DNA from: Harmothoe impar
Taxonomy: Eukaryota > Annelida > Polychaeta > Phyllodocida > Polynoidae
Assembly (NCBI GenBank): GCA_947462335.1
Contig: OX381709.1
Location: forward strand, 37,280,186-37,344,185
Length of the DNA: 64,000 bases
Direction of reading: 5' to 3'
In this document: piece after piece, positions 31,204 through 41,967 of the stretch
Position numbering within the stretch: position 1 is the stretch's first letter
How the letters are laid out: each line of letters opens with the position of its first letter
The notes under the pieces: generated by a model
Seen by the model: only the letters and a program-made list of their open reading frames with translations
Databases searched by the model: none
Told to the model about the DNA's origin: nothing
Program-made: the position numbers and the translations under genes

Positions 31204-34200
31204 TCACTGGTAACGCTGTGGCGCTACAACGGCCCTGCCAGACCGGGTGGTTACCACCGGTGGTGCAGGTACCTCTGCCAGTTCGGGTGGTACGGGCTGT
31301 TCCGCCACCGGTTCATTCCTACGCCTCTGATGTGGAGTGGCGGGTGTGACGGTACGCTGTACCTTCGCTGGTGACGAGACTGTTGGAGTGATGTCACTAG
31401 GTACTTTACTGGCACTCATTTCCTCGCGAGTGTTAGGCTCCTTGGTCTTCTTCAGGTGCTGACGGTTTCTCCTGAGGATGCCAGTTGGAGTCTCCACGGT
31501 GTATGACCTTTCATCTAGTCTCTCTACCACTGTCCCCTTGGTCCAGGTCTTGGTGCCAAGTTTAAATGGTTCGAGTCTAACCGTGTCTCCTTCCTCTAAA
31601 GGAGGCAATATGGCTGACTTCGTGTTTGCGTGCTCAGCCTGAATTGCTTGACCTCGCTTGATGTCGCGTCTTGTATGCTTCAAGTCAACCACTTCCGGCT
31701 TTAGGAGAGCGGGTGCGGTCGGAAGCATTGTCTTGGTGCGTCGGCTCATTAGCCTTTGTGCAGGGCTAGACAGCATACCTTGTGATGGCGTATTTCGGTG
31801 GTCCAACATAGCTAGGTATGGGTCGGTTTCGGCCTCGCGGCACTTTCTCATGATCTTTTTAGCGGTTTTTACTGCTGATTCAGCTTTGCCATTCGCCCTA
31901 CTATTGTATGGGCTGCTCGTCATTTGTTCAATGTCCCATGCATCGCAGAAGTCGCGGAATTCTTCGGACACGTACTGTGGCCCGTTGTCGGACACCAGGG
32001 TGTCTGGGATACCGTATCTGGCAAAGTGTGTTTTTAGTTTGCCGATGATGGTTGTAGAGTCTGTCATAGGTAGCATGTCGACTTCCCAGAAGTTGCTTAG
32101 GTAGTCAACAGTGATCAGGTAGTCACGCCCATTTAGGCTAAACATGTCCGTCCCTACTTTGGCCCATGGCCTGTCAGGTATGTCGTGACTCATTATCGGC
32201 TCTTTAGGATTTGCTGTTTCGTACGTCCTGCAGATGTGGCACTTCGAGATGAAATCTCTGATTTCTTGAGCCATGTTTGGCCAGAAGATGCTTTCTTTGG
32301 CACGTCGTAGGCATCCATCTATGCCGAGGTGCGACGAGTGGATCTTGACCTTCAGGGTCGCCCTCTCGCTCATGGGGATTATCACTCGCTCACCTCGGAA
32401 TACCAGTCCTTCATGCACTGCTAGTTCATCTCTGAATGAGAAGAATGGGTGTAGCACTGGTGGTACATCGATCTTCTCGTTGGGCCATCCTCTTAATATG
32501 GTCTCTTTCAGTGCCGTCATTGTTAGGTCGACTTCGGTGGCTCGACGGATGGTCTCAATCCTGGAACCGGATATGGCCACGTACTTCGTTGCATTGACGT
32601 TCTCAAATTCTTCGTGATGTCCCTCCGTAGTCTGTCTGTAAGCTCGAGACAGAGTGTCGGCGAGATACATCTCCTTCCCAGGCGTGTATATGACTTCCAC
32701 GTCATATTGCTGGAGTCGCATTAGCATGCCCTGTAGTCGCCTAGGGGCTCTTGCTAATGGCTTCTTCATGATGCTTTGTAGAGGTTTGTGGTCAGACATC
32801 ACGCTAACCTGTCTACCAAACGTGTACTGGTGAAACTTCTCTGCACTCCACACGATGGCAAGCATCTCTTTCTCTATCTGTGCGTAGCGTGTCTCGGTGT
32901 CGGTTAGGGCACGGCTGGCGAACGCTACCGGTTGTCCGTCTTGTAGAGGTGCCGCCCCGAGTCCGGTCTTGCTGGCGTCACACTGGATGGTGAGCTCCTT
33001 GCTTGGGTCGTAGTACCTGAGAACTGGTGCCTCAGTCACAAGCTTCTTTACTTGTTGAAGTGCTCTGTCTTGGGCACTGGACCAGTTCCATGGCACGTCT
33101 TTCCTCGTCAGTTGCCGGATAGGTTCCATAACATCTGACAGTCGAGGTAGGAATCGTGCTAGGTAGTTAATGAATCCATTCAGACGCTGGACTCCCTCAA
33201 CATCGGTCGGTTTCTGCATATCCATCACGGCATCCACCTTCGCAGAATCGGGCTTTAGGCCTTCATGCGTGATCAGATGTCCAAGAAACGCTACAGATTT
33301 CTGGCGCAGTTTCATCTTCTTAGGGTTCAGTCTGATACCTTTGTCCTGGCATCGCTGAAGTAGTTGTTCCAACTTCTTATCGTGGTCCTGTAGGGCTTCG
33401 CAGTCGGTCTCGCCAGTGCCGTATACCATCAGATCATCTGCAATACAGATGACTCCATCCAAGTCGTGGATGCATTCATGGAGCTTTCTGGCGAATATCT
33501 CTGACGAGACGGTTGTACCGAATGGTAATCTCAGCCATCGGTATCTTCCATACGGACTTACAAATGTAGTCAGTCTCGATGACTCCTCGTCTAGTTTCAC
33601 ATGCCAGTATCCGGACTTCAGGTCCATTGTCAAGACTATCTTCGCTTTGGATAGTTCTGGCAGTACGTCATCTAGCGTGCAGAGGGGGAAGTGCTCTCGT
33701 TTCAGTGCCTTGTTCAGTGGTCTAGGATCTATGCAGATCCTCAACTCTCCGGTCTTCTTCGTAGCTGTTGCCATGGCGCTGACCCAGTCTGTCGGTTCGC
33801 TAACAGGCGCGATCACACCCTGCCCGACTAGCTGGCCGAGCTTCTCCTTGACCCTGTGTTTTAGGGCGTCCGGGACCTTTCTGGAGGGTTGGATCGATGG
33901 TGTGACGGTCGGGTCGACATGGAACGTTGAGATACCTGGCATGCAGCCGACATCTTCTCCGAAGACCTCTTTGTATTTGTCTAAAATTGGGCACTTGTAG
34001 ACTTCTTCCTTCTTTTTCACGCCCGCTACTCTCTTGAAGTTGTCTTCGAGGACAGAGATGAGTCCCATTTGTTGACTAGCCGATACTCCCAGGATCGGCA
34101 TGAGATCGCTGTCCTCCACGACTACGAATTTTACGTCGTAGCCTTTTCCGTTTGCCAGGTTCTTTATCTTGACTCGGCACTCTCCGAGTGGGCATTTTAG

Positions 34201-34823
34201 CGTCTTGTCCCACATCTGGAGAGTATTTTGTGGTGGGCCTAGCTTGGTGGTGTCGACATATTTCTTTGGTATCAGGTTGACTGATGCGCCACAGTCGACC
34301 TGGAAATTAACTGGAACGCCCTTTATCGTCATGTTGGCGTATATCAGTTTGTTGCTTTTTAGATTCACCGCGCTGACCTCCTTTACTCCATTTATGACCT
34401 CATACTGGCTTTCTTCGCTCTCGGAGTCGTTCTCTTGCACGGCGCGTACCTTCTTGGTCCTAGGGGTCTTCTTAGTCTTCGATGTCTTCTTGCAGGCGAC
34501 ATCGAGGTGGTTCCGTCCGTTACATACGGAACACCTTTCCCCCCATGCCGGGCAGTGTTTCTTTCCGAATATGTGGTTGCCAGAGCAGAATATGCAGTCC
34601 TGCTGTTGGTCTCTCGATTGGCCTCTCGTCTTCTTCCTGTTATTCTGTTTGTGTGGCTTGACTCCGTGAACCTCTGCCGTTCCGCCGCTGGCGTTGACGT
34701 GTTTTAGTCGCAAACCGGTTGCTTCGTCGGTGCGGCAGATGTCGATACACTTTTCGAGGGTTAAGTCTCTGATGTTCGGGAGTGTCTTCCTGGTCTCTTC
34801 AGACCGGATGCCCATCACAATTC
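31204..34823 (-). CDS. Gypsy-C gag C-terminus plus pol, intact 3' part
   Basis: About 1200 codons in one frame. Residues counted from the internal Met at 34818: zinc knuckles ~73-108 (CIFCSGNHIFGKKHC, CSVCNGRNHLDVAC), protease ~176 (DCGASVN), RT ~353-466 (LRICIDPRPLNKA, CIADDLMVYG), RNase H (QCDASKTGLG, SDHKPLQS), integrase zinc region ~830-866, catalytic GTDMF ~890, SDNGPQY ~943, Glu in GKAESAV ~981, a GPY/F-like module, and a GRAVVAPQRY tail. The 5' part of the same gene lies at 43933-44401, separated by the Polinton insertion. Everything is in frame apart from that insertion. Confidence 0.88.
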
Positions 34824-34829
34824 TGTCAC
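34824..34829. repeat. Left TSD of the Polinton-type element (TGTCAC)
   Basis: TGTCAC here and at 43927-43932 exactly flank the AGTAGTAT and ATACTACT termini. A 6-bp duplication with AG...CT ends is the hallmark of Polinton/Maverick integration. Confidence 0.92.
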
Positions 34830-35380
34830 AGTAGTATAGTATGTATCGGAACGGGACTATAGTTAACTACTGTTTATTACTCAATCGACCTGCAGCCAAT
34901 CAGAAGCCTCCATTTGACCGGAAGTGACGTCACATGCCCATATAAGGGCATACCGGAAGTGACGTCACGTGACCTTGACCTAGTTAGAGGTCAAGGTCAT
35001 GACGCAGCCAATCAGAGGCTTCCATTTGACCGGAAGTGACGTCACACGTCCATATAAGGGCATACCGGAAGTGACGTCATGTGACCTTCACATGTCCATA
35101 TAAGGGCATACTGGAAGTGACGTCACGTGACCTTGACTTAGTAAGAGGCTTCTGATTGGCTGGTACACCGGAAGTGACCCATTATGCAAATGAGGGGACT
35201 ACTTCCGGTCAAATGGAGACCCCTGATTGGTTGGGTCATGAAGAAATGTGTCTCTTAATTTTTTTTTGTTTAGGAAGTGATCGACTTTAGGATCACGTGA
35301 CCGGAAGTGACCTGATGAGTCACGTGACTAGAAGTGACGACGACACATGCTTTAATTAGGCGATCAGCAGCGACTGGAGG
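34830..35380. repeat. Left terminal inverted repeat of the Polinton-type element
   Basis: About 550 bp matching, inverted, 42880-43926. It contains CCAAT-type AGCCAATCAG, repeated CCGGAAGTGACGTCAC (ETS-like plus CRE), CACGTG (E-box), and three exact CCATATAAGG CArG-type words at 34938, 35050 and 35096. Much is a ~115-bp internal tandem duplication. The inner boundary is near the shared GGCGATCAGC word. Confidence 0.85.
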
Positions 35381-36089
35381 AAGTGTCACTTTAAGAGGAC
35401 ACGCTAGTTAATTGTTATAATTTTTTTTACTTACTAATAAAAGAAGACGTATGAAAATAAAACACAACAATAATTTTATTTATTTTTTTATTTTATTTTT
35501 TTCAATTCTAATAAACACGCTATTTTTGAAAAGATGCGCTCAATCAATCAATAACACACTTTTTTTTCATATTTTTAAAGGACTTGTTGTCACACCGTTA
35601 GAATGCACGCGACGCTTATAATACAAGTAGCGCACGTGATCTTTCTCTATGGTGTAAGTGTCCATTTTTGGTTCGTACCACTTTGAAATTTCTATTTACC
35701 GCAAGGAGAGTTTTTCGTTTGCGAAAACATCTAAGATGACGACTGGTTCTTTAGGGTTTTGTTACTTCTGTACACTTTTTGCACGCCATCTCTTTTTTTG
35801 GGATTTTCTTTCACTGGTGCTGCTGACTCGATCGTAGCAAATGTAAGTCTTAGGGTTGAGACTTAGGATCCCGTCACCTTCCCACGCCGTTTACATAAGC
35901 CCCGAAGTTCTCAGATCGTGAAGGTAACGTCTCTCACAACATCCGCCGGGCGGCGGACACCATTTTCGCACTTTTTTCTGTTTTATCTTCACGAAAAGCT
36001 CTAAGTGATCGTCACACACCGATGTCGGAATCTGCTTTCGTTTCTTTCTGAAGTATGTCTCTCTCAGGCGAGGTTTGACTACACAGAGG
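35381..36089. other. Polinton-type element, AT-rich non-coding segment
   Basis: AT-rich DNA inside the left inverted repeat. No open frame with recognisable content on either strand. Confidence 0.45.
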
Positions 36090-36482
36090 CAAATATCAGA
36101 GGCACCCAATAGCGCTAATTCTACTCTCAGACAAGGGTCAGGCACTGCTGGACTATAATAGATGGGTCAAGGGCTATTCTAGTGAGGGTCAGGCTACGCC
36201 TGACATTCAATAACAAGCTGGACTTTGGCAAACTTGCTTGAAAGTCTGACCATGCGGGATCCTCATGCCATAGTCTGGCAATGCTGAACTCTTGGGAGAG
36301 TATGCTGGACTCTTGCTGACCAGACTTTCAAGCAAATTTGCCAAAGTCCAGCTTGTTATTGAATGTCCGGCGTAGCCTGACCCTCAGTAGAATAGTCCTT
36401 GACCCATCTATTATAGTCCAGCAGCGCCTGACCCTTGTATGAGAGTAGTATTGGCGACATTGGCCGACTCTGATATTTACCC
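36090..36482. repeat. Large hairpin (inverted repeat) inside the Polinton-type element
   Basis: Arms of ~160 bp (36090-36250 and 36320-36482) pair around a ~70-bp loop. Well-matched blocks include AAGTCCAGCTTGTTATTGAA and its partner, and GACCCATCTATTATAGTCCA. It could be a nested foldback MITE or a structural element; no target duplication was established. Confidence 0.75.
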
Positions 36483-36774
36483 GTGTGTACGGTGGGAGGA
36501 GGGGGTTCACAGCCACAGCTTGCGCTTATAGAGCGCTACTAGCGGAGGTCTGGATGAGGAGACTACGGCGTTTGTCTTAAAAAAAAATAGCCATGGCACA
36601 TGTCGATGTCGCTTAATTATGCTCATATCTCATGGCGATTTTAAGAATTGCTCATGTCACCTGTTACTATGTTTTTCAAGCTTCATGTCAAATGTCACTA
36701 GGTCTCATGTCGAATGTCGATGCTAAGAAACAGACATGACGTCATCTCGAATTTAGCGGTCTACACTACCGCTG

Positions 36775-37110
36775 CTGCTGCTGCTGCTGCTTGTGCAGCT
36801 CGTGCAGCTGTTGCAGCTGCTGACAGCTGCAGCTGCTGTAGTTGCTGACGCTGTCACGGATGCTGTTGACAGATGCTGCTGCTTGTGCTGCGCGTGCAGC
36901 CGCTGCTGCGGCTGCTGACGTTGTCACGGATTCTGCTGACAGATGCTACTGCTTGGGCTGCTTGCGCTGCTCGTGCAGCTGCTGCAGCTGCTGACGATGT
37001 CACGGATACTGTTGACAGATGTGGCTGCTTGTGCTTGTGCAAGCTGCTGCTGCTGCTGACGATGTCACGGATGCTGCTGACAGATGCTGCTGCTTGTGCT
37101 GCACGAGACT
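36775..37110. repeat. CTG-rich tandem repeat
   Basis: About four degenerate ~75-bp units combining GCTGCTG runs with GATGTCACGGATGCTGCTGACA. It overlaps the repeat-encoding part of the minus-strand ORF at 36854-37159. Confidence 0.7.
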
Positions 37111-37159
37111 GAGTAGCCGCTATTACTAATGCTACTAATACTAGTATGAGAAAATACAT
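36854..37159 (-). CDS. Small ORF with signal-peptide-like N-terminus and Ser/Ala repeats
   Basis: 101 codons. The first ~20 residues (MYFLILVLVALVIAATQSRA) are strongly hydrophobic with small residues at the end, resembling a signal peptide or membrane anchor. The rest is Ala/Ser-rich repeat (SVSSIRDIVSS-type units) whose DNA period shifts frame between units. The ATG lies four bases after the stop of the upstream 283-codon ORF, so the two genes are packed tightly as in viral genomes. It may be a real secreted repeat protein or a chance frame across the CTG repeat; the hydrophobic start favours the former modestly. Confidence 0.4.
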   Translation of the reverse strand: MYFLILVLVALVIAATQSRAAQAAASVSSIRDIVSSSSSLHKHKQPHLSTVSVTSSAAAAAARAAQAAQAVASVSRIRDNVSSRSSGCTRSTSSSICQQHP

Positions 37160-37163
37160 TTAG

Positions 37164-38015
37164 TCAGTTGATTAAATCAAGGAGGTTTTCTGACTTCAGT
37201 GGATCGTTTAGCCATCGGCCACGGGCAAAACTTGAAACCATTTTATACATGGGACAATTGGCAGAGTCGAAACGTGTTGGTACGATGGGGTCGATCATGT
37301 TCATCATCAGTTCAGGCAAAGGAAGTGTGTCGACAGCACGCGAAAACTTCATGTCTGAATGTTTCAACACAAGACTTTTTATCACACTCACACAGCTGCT
37401 TTGAAGAGTGAATCCTTGACCAAACTTGTGCTTTTCCAACACAGCTTTGGCCTCTTTCTGTGCAGTAAGGGATCTCTCTTTCGGGTTCATCTCAGTGCTG
37501 TCTAGCATGTCCTCAAAGTCTTTAACATAATGTTCCAACGGGCTACAAATGATGGACTCCAGATCATCGTCCGCATATGTCGTCTCCTCGCACCATATTG
37601 TGTCTTCGCCTGTTTCGAATTCCGTCATTTTCTTGACAATCTCCTCCTGAGTGCCTTGCATATATCGAAGCTCCTTCAAGGAGTTGATAACTTGTATGGC
37701 GAAGACTGACAAACTTGAAGGAATTTCACCACAGTCAGGCCAAGTATACGGAGCTAAGAAAAATAGCTCTAACAAAATCTTCTCCCTCTGTCCAAATGAA
37801 ACTACTGTTCCGATGAAGTTGAAGCATGCTTCTATCCATTGCTCCTTGGTGACGTCCTTCCAATGTTTCTTTACCTCACATGCATCATAGGGCACTGTTT
37901 CTCTTCTTGCTTCAAGTGGGAGTTGCTTTTTCTTTCTTGGACTCATTTCGAGAGGGTTTCGATGCTCTGTAGCGTCAACACTTTCATAAATAAAGAAAAT
38001 AGCAGAACTAATCAT
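37164..38015 (-). CDS. Hypothetical protein of the Polinton-type element (283 aa)
   Basis: An open frame of 283 codons, mostly helical in composition, with no family I recognise. Near residue 24 a second Met starts a basic stretch (MSPRKKKQLP) that could be an alternative start and nuclear signal. Residues ~45-110 are aromatic and hydrophobic (WKDVTKEQWIEACFNF, LFFLAPYTW); ~130-170 are acidic (FETGEDTIW, DDDLE). The frame is intact although the neighbouring polymerase is full of stops, which suggests either recent acquisition or continued selection. A TATA-like region at ~38291 shares an 11-bp flank with the promoter of the Death-domain gene. Confidence 0.65.
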   Translation of the reverse strand: MISSAIFFIYESVDATEHRNPLEMSPRKKKQLPLEARRETVPYDACEVKKHWKDVTKEQWIEACFNFIGTVVSFGQREKILLELFFLAPYTWPDCGEIPSSLSVFAIQVINSLKELRYMQGTQEEIVKKMTEFETGEDTIWCEETTYADDDLESIICSPLEHYVKDFEDMLDSTEMNPKERSLTAQKEAKAVLEKHKFGQGFTLQSSCVSVIKSLVLKHSDMKFSRAVDTLPLPELMMNMIDPIVPTRFDSANCPMYKMVSSFARGRWLNDPLKSENLLDLIN

Positions 38016-38288
38016 CGTAACGTGCTGAGCGAGCGTAGAGTGGACGATGCTACGAAGATGAAGGGCGGGTGGAGAAAGTGTGACTGGTGAGAGCGGCGTT
38101 TCACTCCTTATGTACCCTGTCCTAGATAAGCCTCTTAAACGGCTGAAAAGACTCTCTCAGTACAGAGCTTCTACCGCAGGTGGGTTTAGACTTAAGCAGC
38201 TTAGTTCACACACGTGTCTGTTAGAAAAGCTACTTGCACACCTGCCTTCCCTTTTCACTAGTATTCACCCTCTGCCGACTTATAAGAC

Positions 38289-38307
38289 ACCTATACACTC
38301 CTTCTCG
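38289..38307 (-). promoter_or_regulatory. Possible promoter upstream of the 283-aa ORF
   Basis: On the minus strand CGAGAAGGAGT is followed by a TATA-like TGTATAG. The same 11-mer precedes TATATAAG upstream of the Death-domain gene at 41938. This suggests a common promoter arrangement for the two intact genes. Confidence 0.45.
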
Positions 38308-40085
38308 TGAAATCTATGGAAGATGATGGAAGGACCACCGACTAGATTTTCTTTGATCAGAGCGTGGAGGACGGCGTCGAAGGGAGGGAACGTTGTGAAC
38401 ACAGCTTATAGGTTTTGGAAGAGGACCTGTAAAGTCAAACTGGCGAGAGAGATCTCGTCTTTCAACATGACAATGCTGCGATCTTGGAAAAAATTAGCGT
38501 GATTTTTTCAAAAGCTTAATGAAAAGTTTGACGTCTTCGTTGTTGTAGTGGATCAAGTAATCTCTCATAGTTTGCATCTTCTTGTCGTACTAAACTTTCT
38601 GACATGTGGCGTAGTCGGATTTCGGCCATTTTGACGCCCGTCAGTTCGCTGTCAAAAGCCGATCTCGGTGGCAGGGTTCTGTTTACCAGTTTCTTGGTAT
38701 ACGTCATCCATTCGTAAGGAAAGCGACTTTTCTCTTCGTTTCTGGTGAAAGCTCGCAAATAATTCGCGTAGCTGTAACCAAGTGCCAAATAGTTGACTAC
38801 TATGTCCAAGAAAACTGTGTGTAAACCGTCAAGTATTGATTGCTTCTCTTTATGACGCTGAATTGTTGGTTTCTTCGGTCTCCGGAGGCAAAGAACGAGT
38901 GAAGGCGTATTTTTGATCAGGTTCAAGTCGTAACGCTCCGTGTTGAAGCTCACGACTGGAGCTTGACGGATGTATCTCAGAAGCTGCTTCTTCAGTTGAA
39001 CTAACGGTTGTCTGGTGTGAGCTGCAGCGAAGCCGCCTGGAGAAGGGGTGAATGTCGCTTCTTCTAGCAGGAGAGCTTCACCTATCGCCACATGTAACTT
39101 CGCTAACGTTGGTCGGTAAAGTTCTAGCACAGCTTTCTCGATGACTTTGGCGTTCTCGTTTATGTGATTTTAAACTCGGTCTAACAAGGGGTCGGAATCT
39201 GCGTCGGATTCTCTGAGGTACACCGTCCCCTCCTACCCCGGAAAGACGGATGTGACGCTAGCCGACAAAGGGACGTGATCCTACAGCAGGGACACGTGTT
39301 CAGTCGACGGTTCTCTGCACGGTCTGAAGAAAGCCTCGAAATCGAAGGTAATGTTGTAAGGGTAGATTCTGGAATGTCCGTCGGGAGGAAAAGTTTCACG
39401 TGTGGCAGCGGGACAGAACTGACGTAACAAATTTGAAGCGCGCTTGCTGGTGTTGTATAAGTGAAAGGAAATGTGGCGGAAGACGCAGAGGTTGTCCTTG
39501 TTGGGAAAATCTAACACAAGGCTTCTCTTTCCAACTCGACCGTCCTGCCTGTTCCTACCGCCTATGGGAAAACCTCCAGGTCCCATGTAAACGCAAATGT
39601 TCAAAATTAGTAGGAAAAAGAGCGCACCGCTTGGTGTCAGCGTCGCAAAGTTTCCGTACTTCTTCGCAAGCGACGGTGTTTTCCATCTTTGAGAGGAGCT
39701 CTTCCAAAGTTTCTGAATTAGTTATAGTAGGGAGCGGTTGTAATGAGAGTTGCGTTGTTCTGGGAGATGTGAAAGTAGCGCAGTATGTTCTTGTCTTCTC
39801 TGTGTTGTAAGAGTAAGCCTACCGAGAAACCCACTTTTTATCATTGTGTGAAGCGGATTGCGACGCATAGTATCTACAGCGTCACTCAACTCGCCGGTTG
39901 GTAGTTTGACGTTTGTTACACTCACGCGAGTCCCGTGCATCCTGACACTCGTTCGTATTGCAGGCCAATTCGCCGTGAACGTTTCCTCACCGTTCGGTAC
40001 AGCGCATGTACGTGGAGGGATAGTCACCTCGTCCAGAGATTCGCGTCGACAGGTGATCTTTTCAGCAATCGACATCGCCGCATAG
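38290..40085 (-). pseudogene. Protein-primed family B DNA polymerase, truncated and disrupted
   Basis: Fragments in one principal frame from ~40075: an N-terminal region, then an Exo I-type FDFEAFF at ~39340, Exo II-type SFNTERYDLN at ~38945, a NYLALGYSY...FPYEW segment at ~38740, and, after a frame change near 38590, an Exo III-type YNNEDV and a GGPSIIF segment at ~38330. This order matches Polinton-type and related viral polymerases. In-frame stops fall at ~39722, ~39281, ~39225 and ~39170, with further frame changes, and homology ends before the palm motifs. No active polymerase can be made. Extents are approximate. Confidence 0.82.
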
Positions 40086-40356
40086 AGGGCAAAACTTAGG
40101 TATTGTTCTTCATTTTTCTACGGGTCACTCGTGATTGTACGGTCTTTTAAAAATTTTGAAACACTTTTCGCAAACGTCCTGCGTCATGTTTTTCTTTTTT
40201 TTTGTTTTTTCACTTATTTACCAATTATTAAAAAAAATAAAACGTTATTTATCACTTCGAATACTAGACACCTCTTACCACACGATACTATTAGCATTGT
40301 GAAAGGTGACTGTAGTCTAGGATCGAATTCAACAGATGACCATCTTACTGCAGGGA

Positions 40357-41535
40357 TCAGACAAGAGTGGTCAACACTGGAGTGTCACAGCTCACTTTTA
40401 TGTCTTTGGGTACAGCTGCATACAACCCTTGAACATACATTGCGACGTCGCTGCGACCCATGTCGTCTTGCAACACTTTCATCAGAGCCATAGGCTCAGA
40501 CGTCTCGTTGTACTTCCAAGCTCTCAGCACTTCATAGACAGGGTTCTTCACAGTCCTGTCAGAAGGCACAGGTTGAGAGATGAAAGCTATTTCATGAGAA
40601 GTCAACCCTAAGTAGATCCCTATGGTCTTCCAGTCTCTAGGGCAGAGCTCAGCTAAAAGAGAGAAATATTTCTGCACTTTCCACTCCATGTCTCCACTCT
40701 CTAAGCCATCCCACATGTCATGCTTGTCCATGTACTCACGTGAGAATTTGATGAGGTCCATACGGTAAGATTCTTCCAAGGCGGCGGCTAGGTCCTTCCA
40801 CCTAGTAGTACAACTTTTCTGGTACCAAGTAGTGAACATTTCTCTAGCTTGAGTTATGACACTTGTCTCACAACTGAGATATCCCATATCCTTCAAGTTC
40901 ACTTCAAGGTATGAACCTAACCGTATGTAATCTGATGTCGGCAACTTACTACTTATTTTCAGTAGCATAGCGTCTGACAAGTATCCTAACGGCTCTGCTT
41001 TGAAGTATGATGATACAGGTACTACTGCAGCACAACCAATAACAGGAGCAGCGTCTGCGCTGGTATCCGACGACTCGTTGTCGGAACAGGGCAACCACAC
41101 GACTTCGTAAGGTGGTGGTGAGGGCAGTCGCCACGGACCGGACGCGCTACCAGTGGAAATGAGGTCGAAAAACGGACTGTGCGCCAGTAGCCCTTCGGGT
41201 TCCTCGTACGCCTCGTCGTCAGCGTCGTTCTCTGTCTCACCCTGTTGCTTTAGGGCATGTATGTCTACTACGCGCTGCTGGGGCTGAGTGTCCGAATAGC
41301 TGTAAGTCTCAGCGCGAGCGGCGTTGATGGCGTCGGTTGATGTAGCGGTGGAGAGGTTCTGTGCAACGTGCTGCGTGTCAGTACTAGTAGCGGCAGTCGC
41401 AGCAAGAGGTGTAGCAGCAGCAGCAGCAGCAGGTGCAGCAGTAGCAGGCGCAGCAGTAGCAGGCACAGCAGCAGCAGGCGCAGCAGCCTCAGCAGGCGCA
41501 GCAGTAGCAGGCGCAGCAGTAGCAGGCGCAGCAGC

Positions 41536-41566
<31 letters not shown>

Positions 41567-41862
41567 CGAAGATCACCAGCAGCCGCAGCAGGCGCAGCAG
41601 TAGCAGCAGCAGCAGCGTGCTTAGCAGTAACAACCGTCGCGAGTGTAACAACGTCGCTACCACGACGACTACTACTACCACTACTTCTGCTGCGTGCGCT
41701 CGCTACAGCGGGAGGGTGATAAGACCAAGCGGTTGCGGCGGTAGTCTCAATTTCAGTAGCAAGAGGAGACGCTGACGCTAAACGATCACCGTTCTGCGTA
41801 CTCTTCTTGTTCTTGAACTCGATTAGATCTTTGGACGACACTAGTTGTTGTGTTTTGCTCAT
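40357..41862 (-). CDS. Protein with two predicted Death-fold domains, Ala-rich linker
   Basis: The preferred start is the ATG at 41862 (CACCACCATGAG), nine codons inside the longest frame (41886); ~501 residues. Order, counted from 41886: basic N-terminus; Ala-rich low-complexity linker (~82-162) from GCN repeats; acidic patch (~215-230); first Death-like domain ~303-385 (LSDAMLLKI, RLGSYLEV, MFTTWYQK, LAAALEESYR); second ~402-489 (SLLAELCPRDWKTIGIYLG, VYEVLRAWKYN, MGRSDVAMYV). The paired pattern of a Trp-containing fourth helix and a following Leu-rich helix fits Death domains, which mediate homotypic assembly in apoptosis and innate signalling. The assignment is by pattern only. A TATA box (TATATAAG at 41921-41928) lies upstream. 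Confidence 0.75.
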
Positions 41863-41920
41863 GGTGGTGACTGTAGAGAGCAGCAAAAGACTGAGTGAGT
41901 GAATGGGTGTTTCCAGCCCC

Positions 41921-41938
41921 CTTATATACTCCTTCTCG
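41921..41938 (-). promoter_or_regulatory. TATA-box promoter of the Death-domain gene
   Basis: TATATAAG on the minus strand lies ~60 bp upstream of the preferred ATG, preceded by CGAGAAGGAGT, which also occurs near 38307. Confidence 0.6.
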
Positions 41939-41967
41939 CTTCTAGAGCTAAGCTACTTACGGCTCTG

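Noticed and set aside
41268..41775. Leu-rich, Ala-rich and Ser/Arg-rich ORFs in other frames of the GCN repeat
   Set aside because: Other readings of the Ala-linker triplet repeat of the Death-domain gene.
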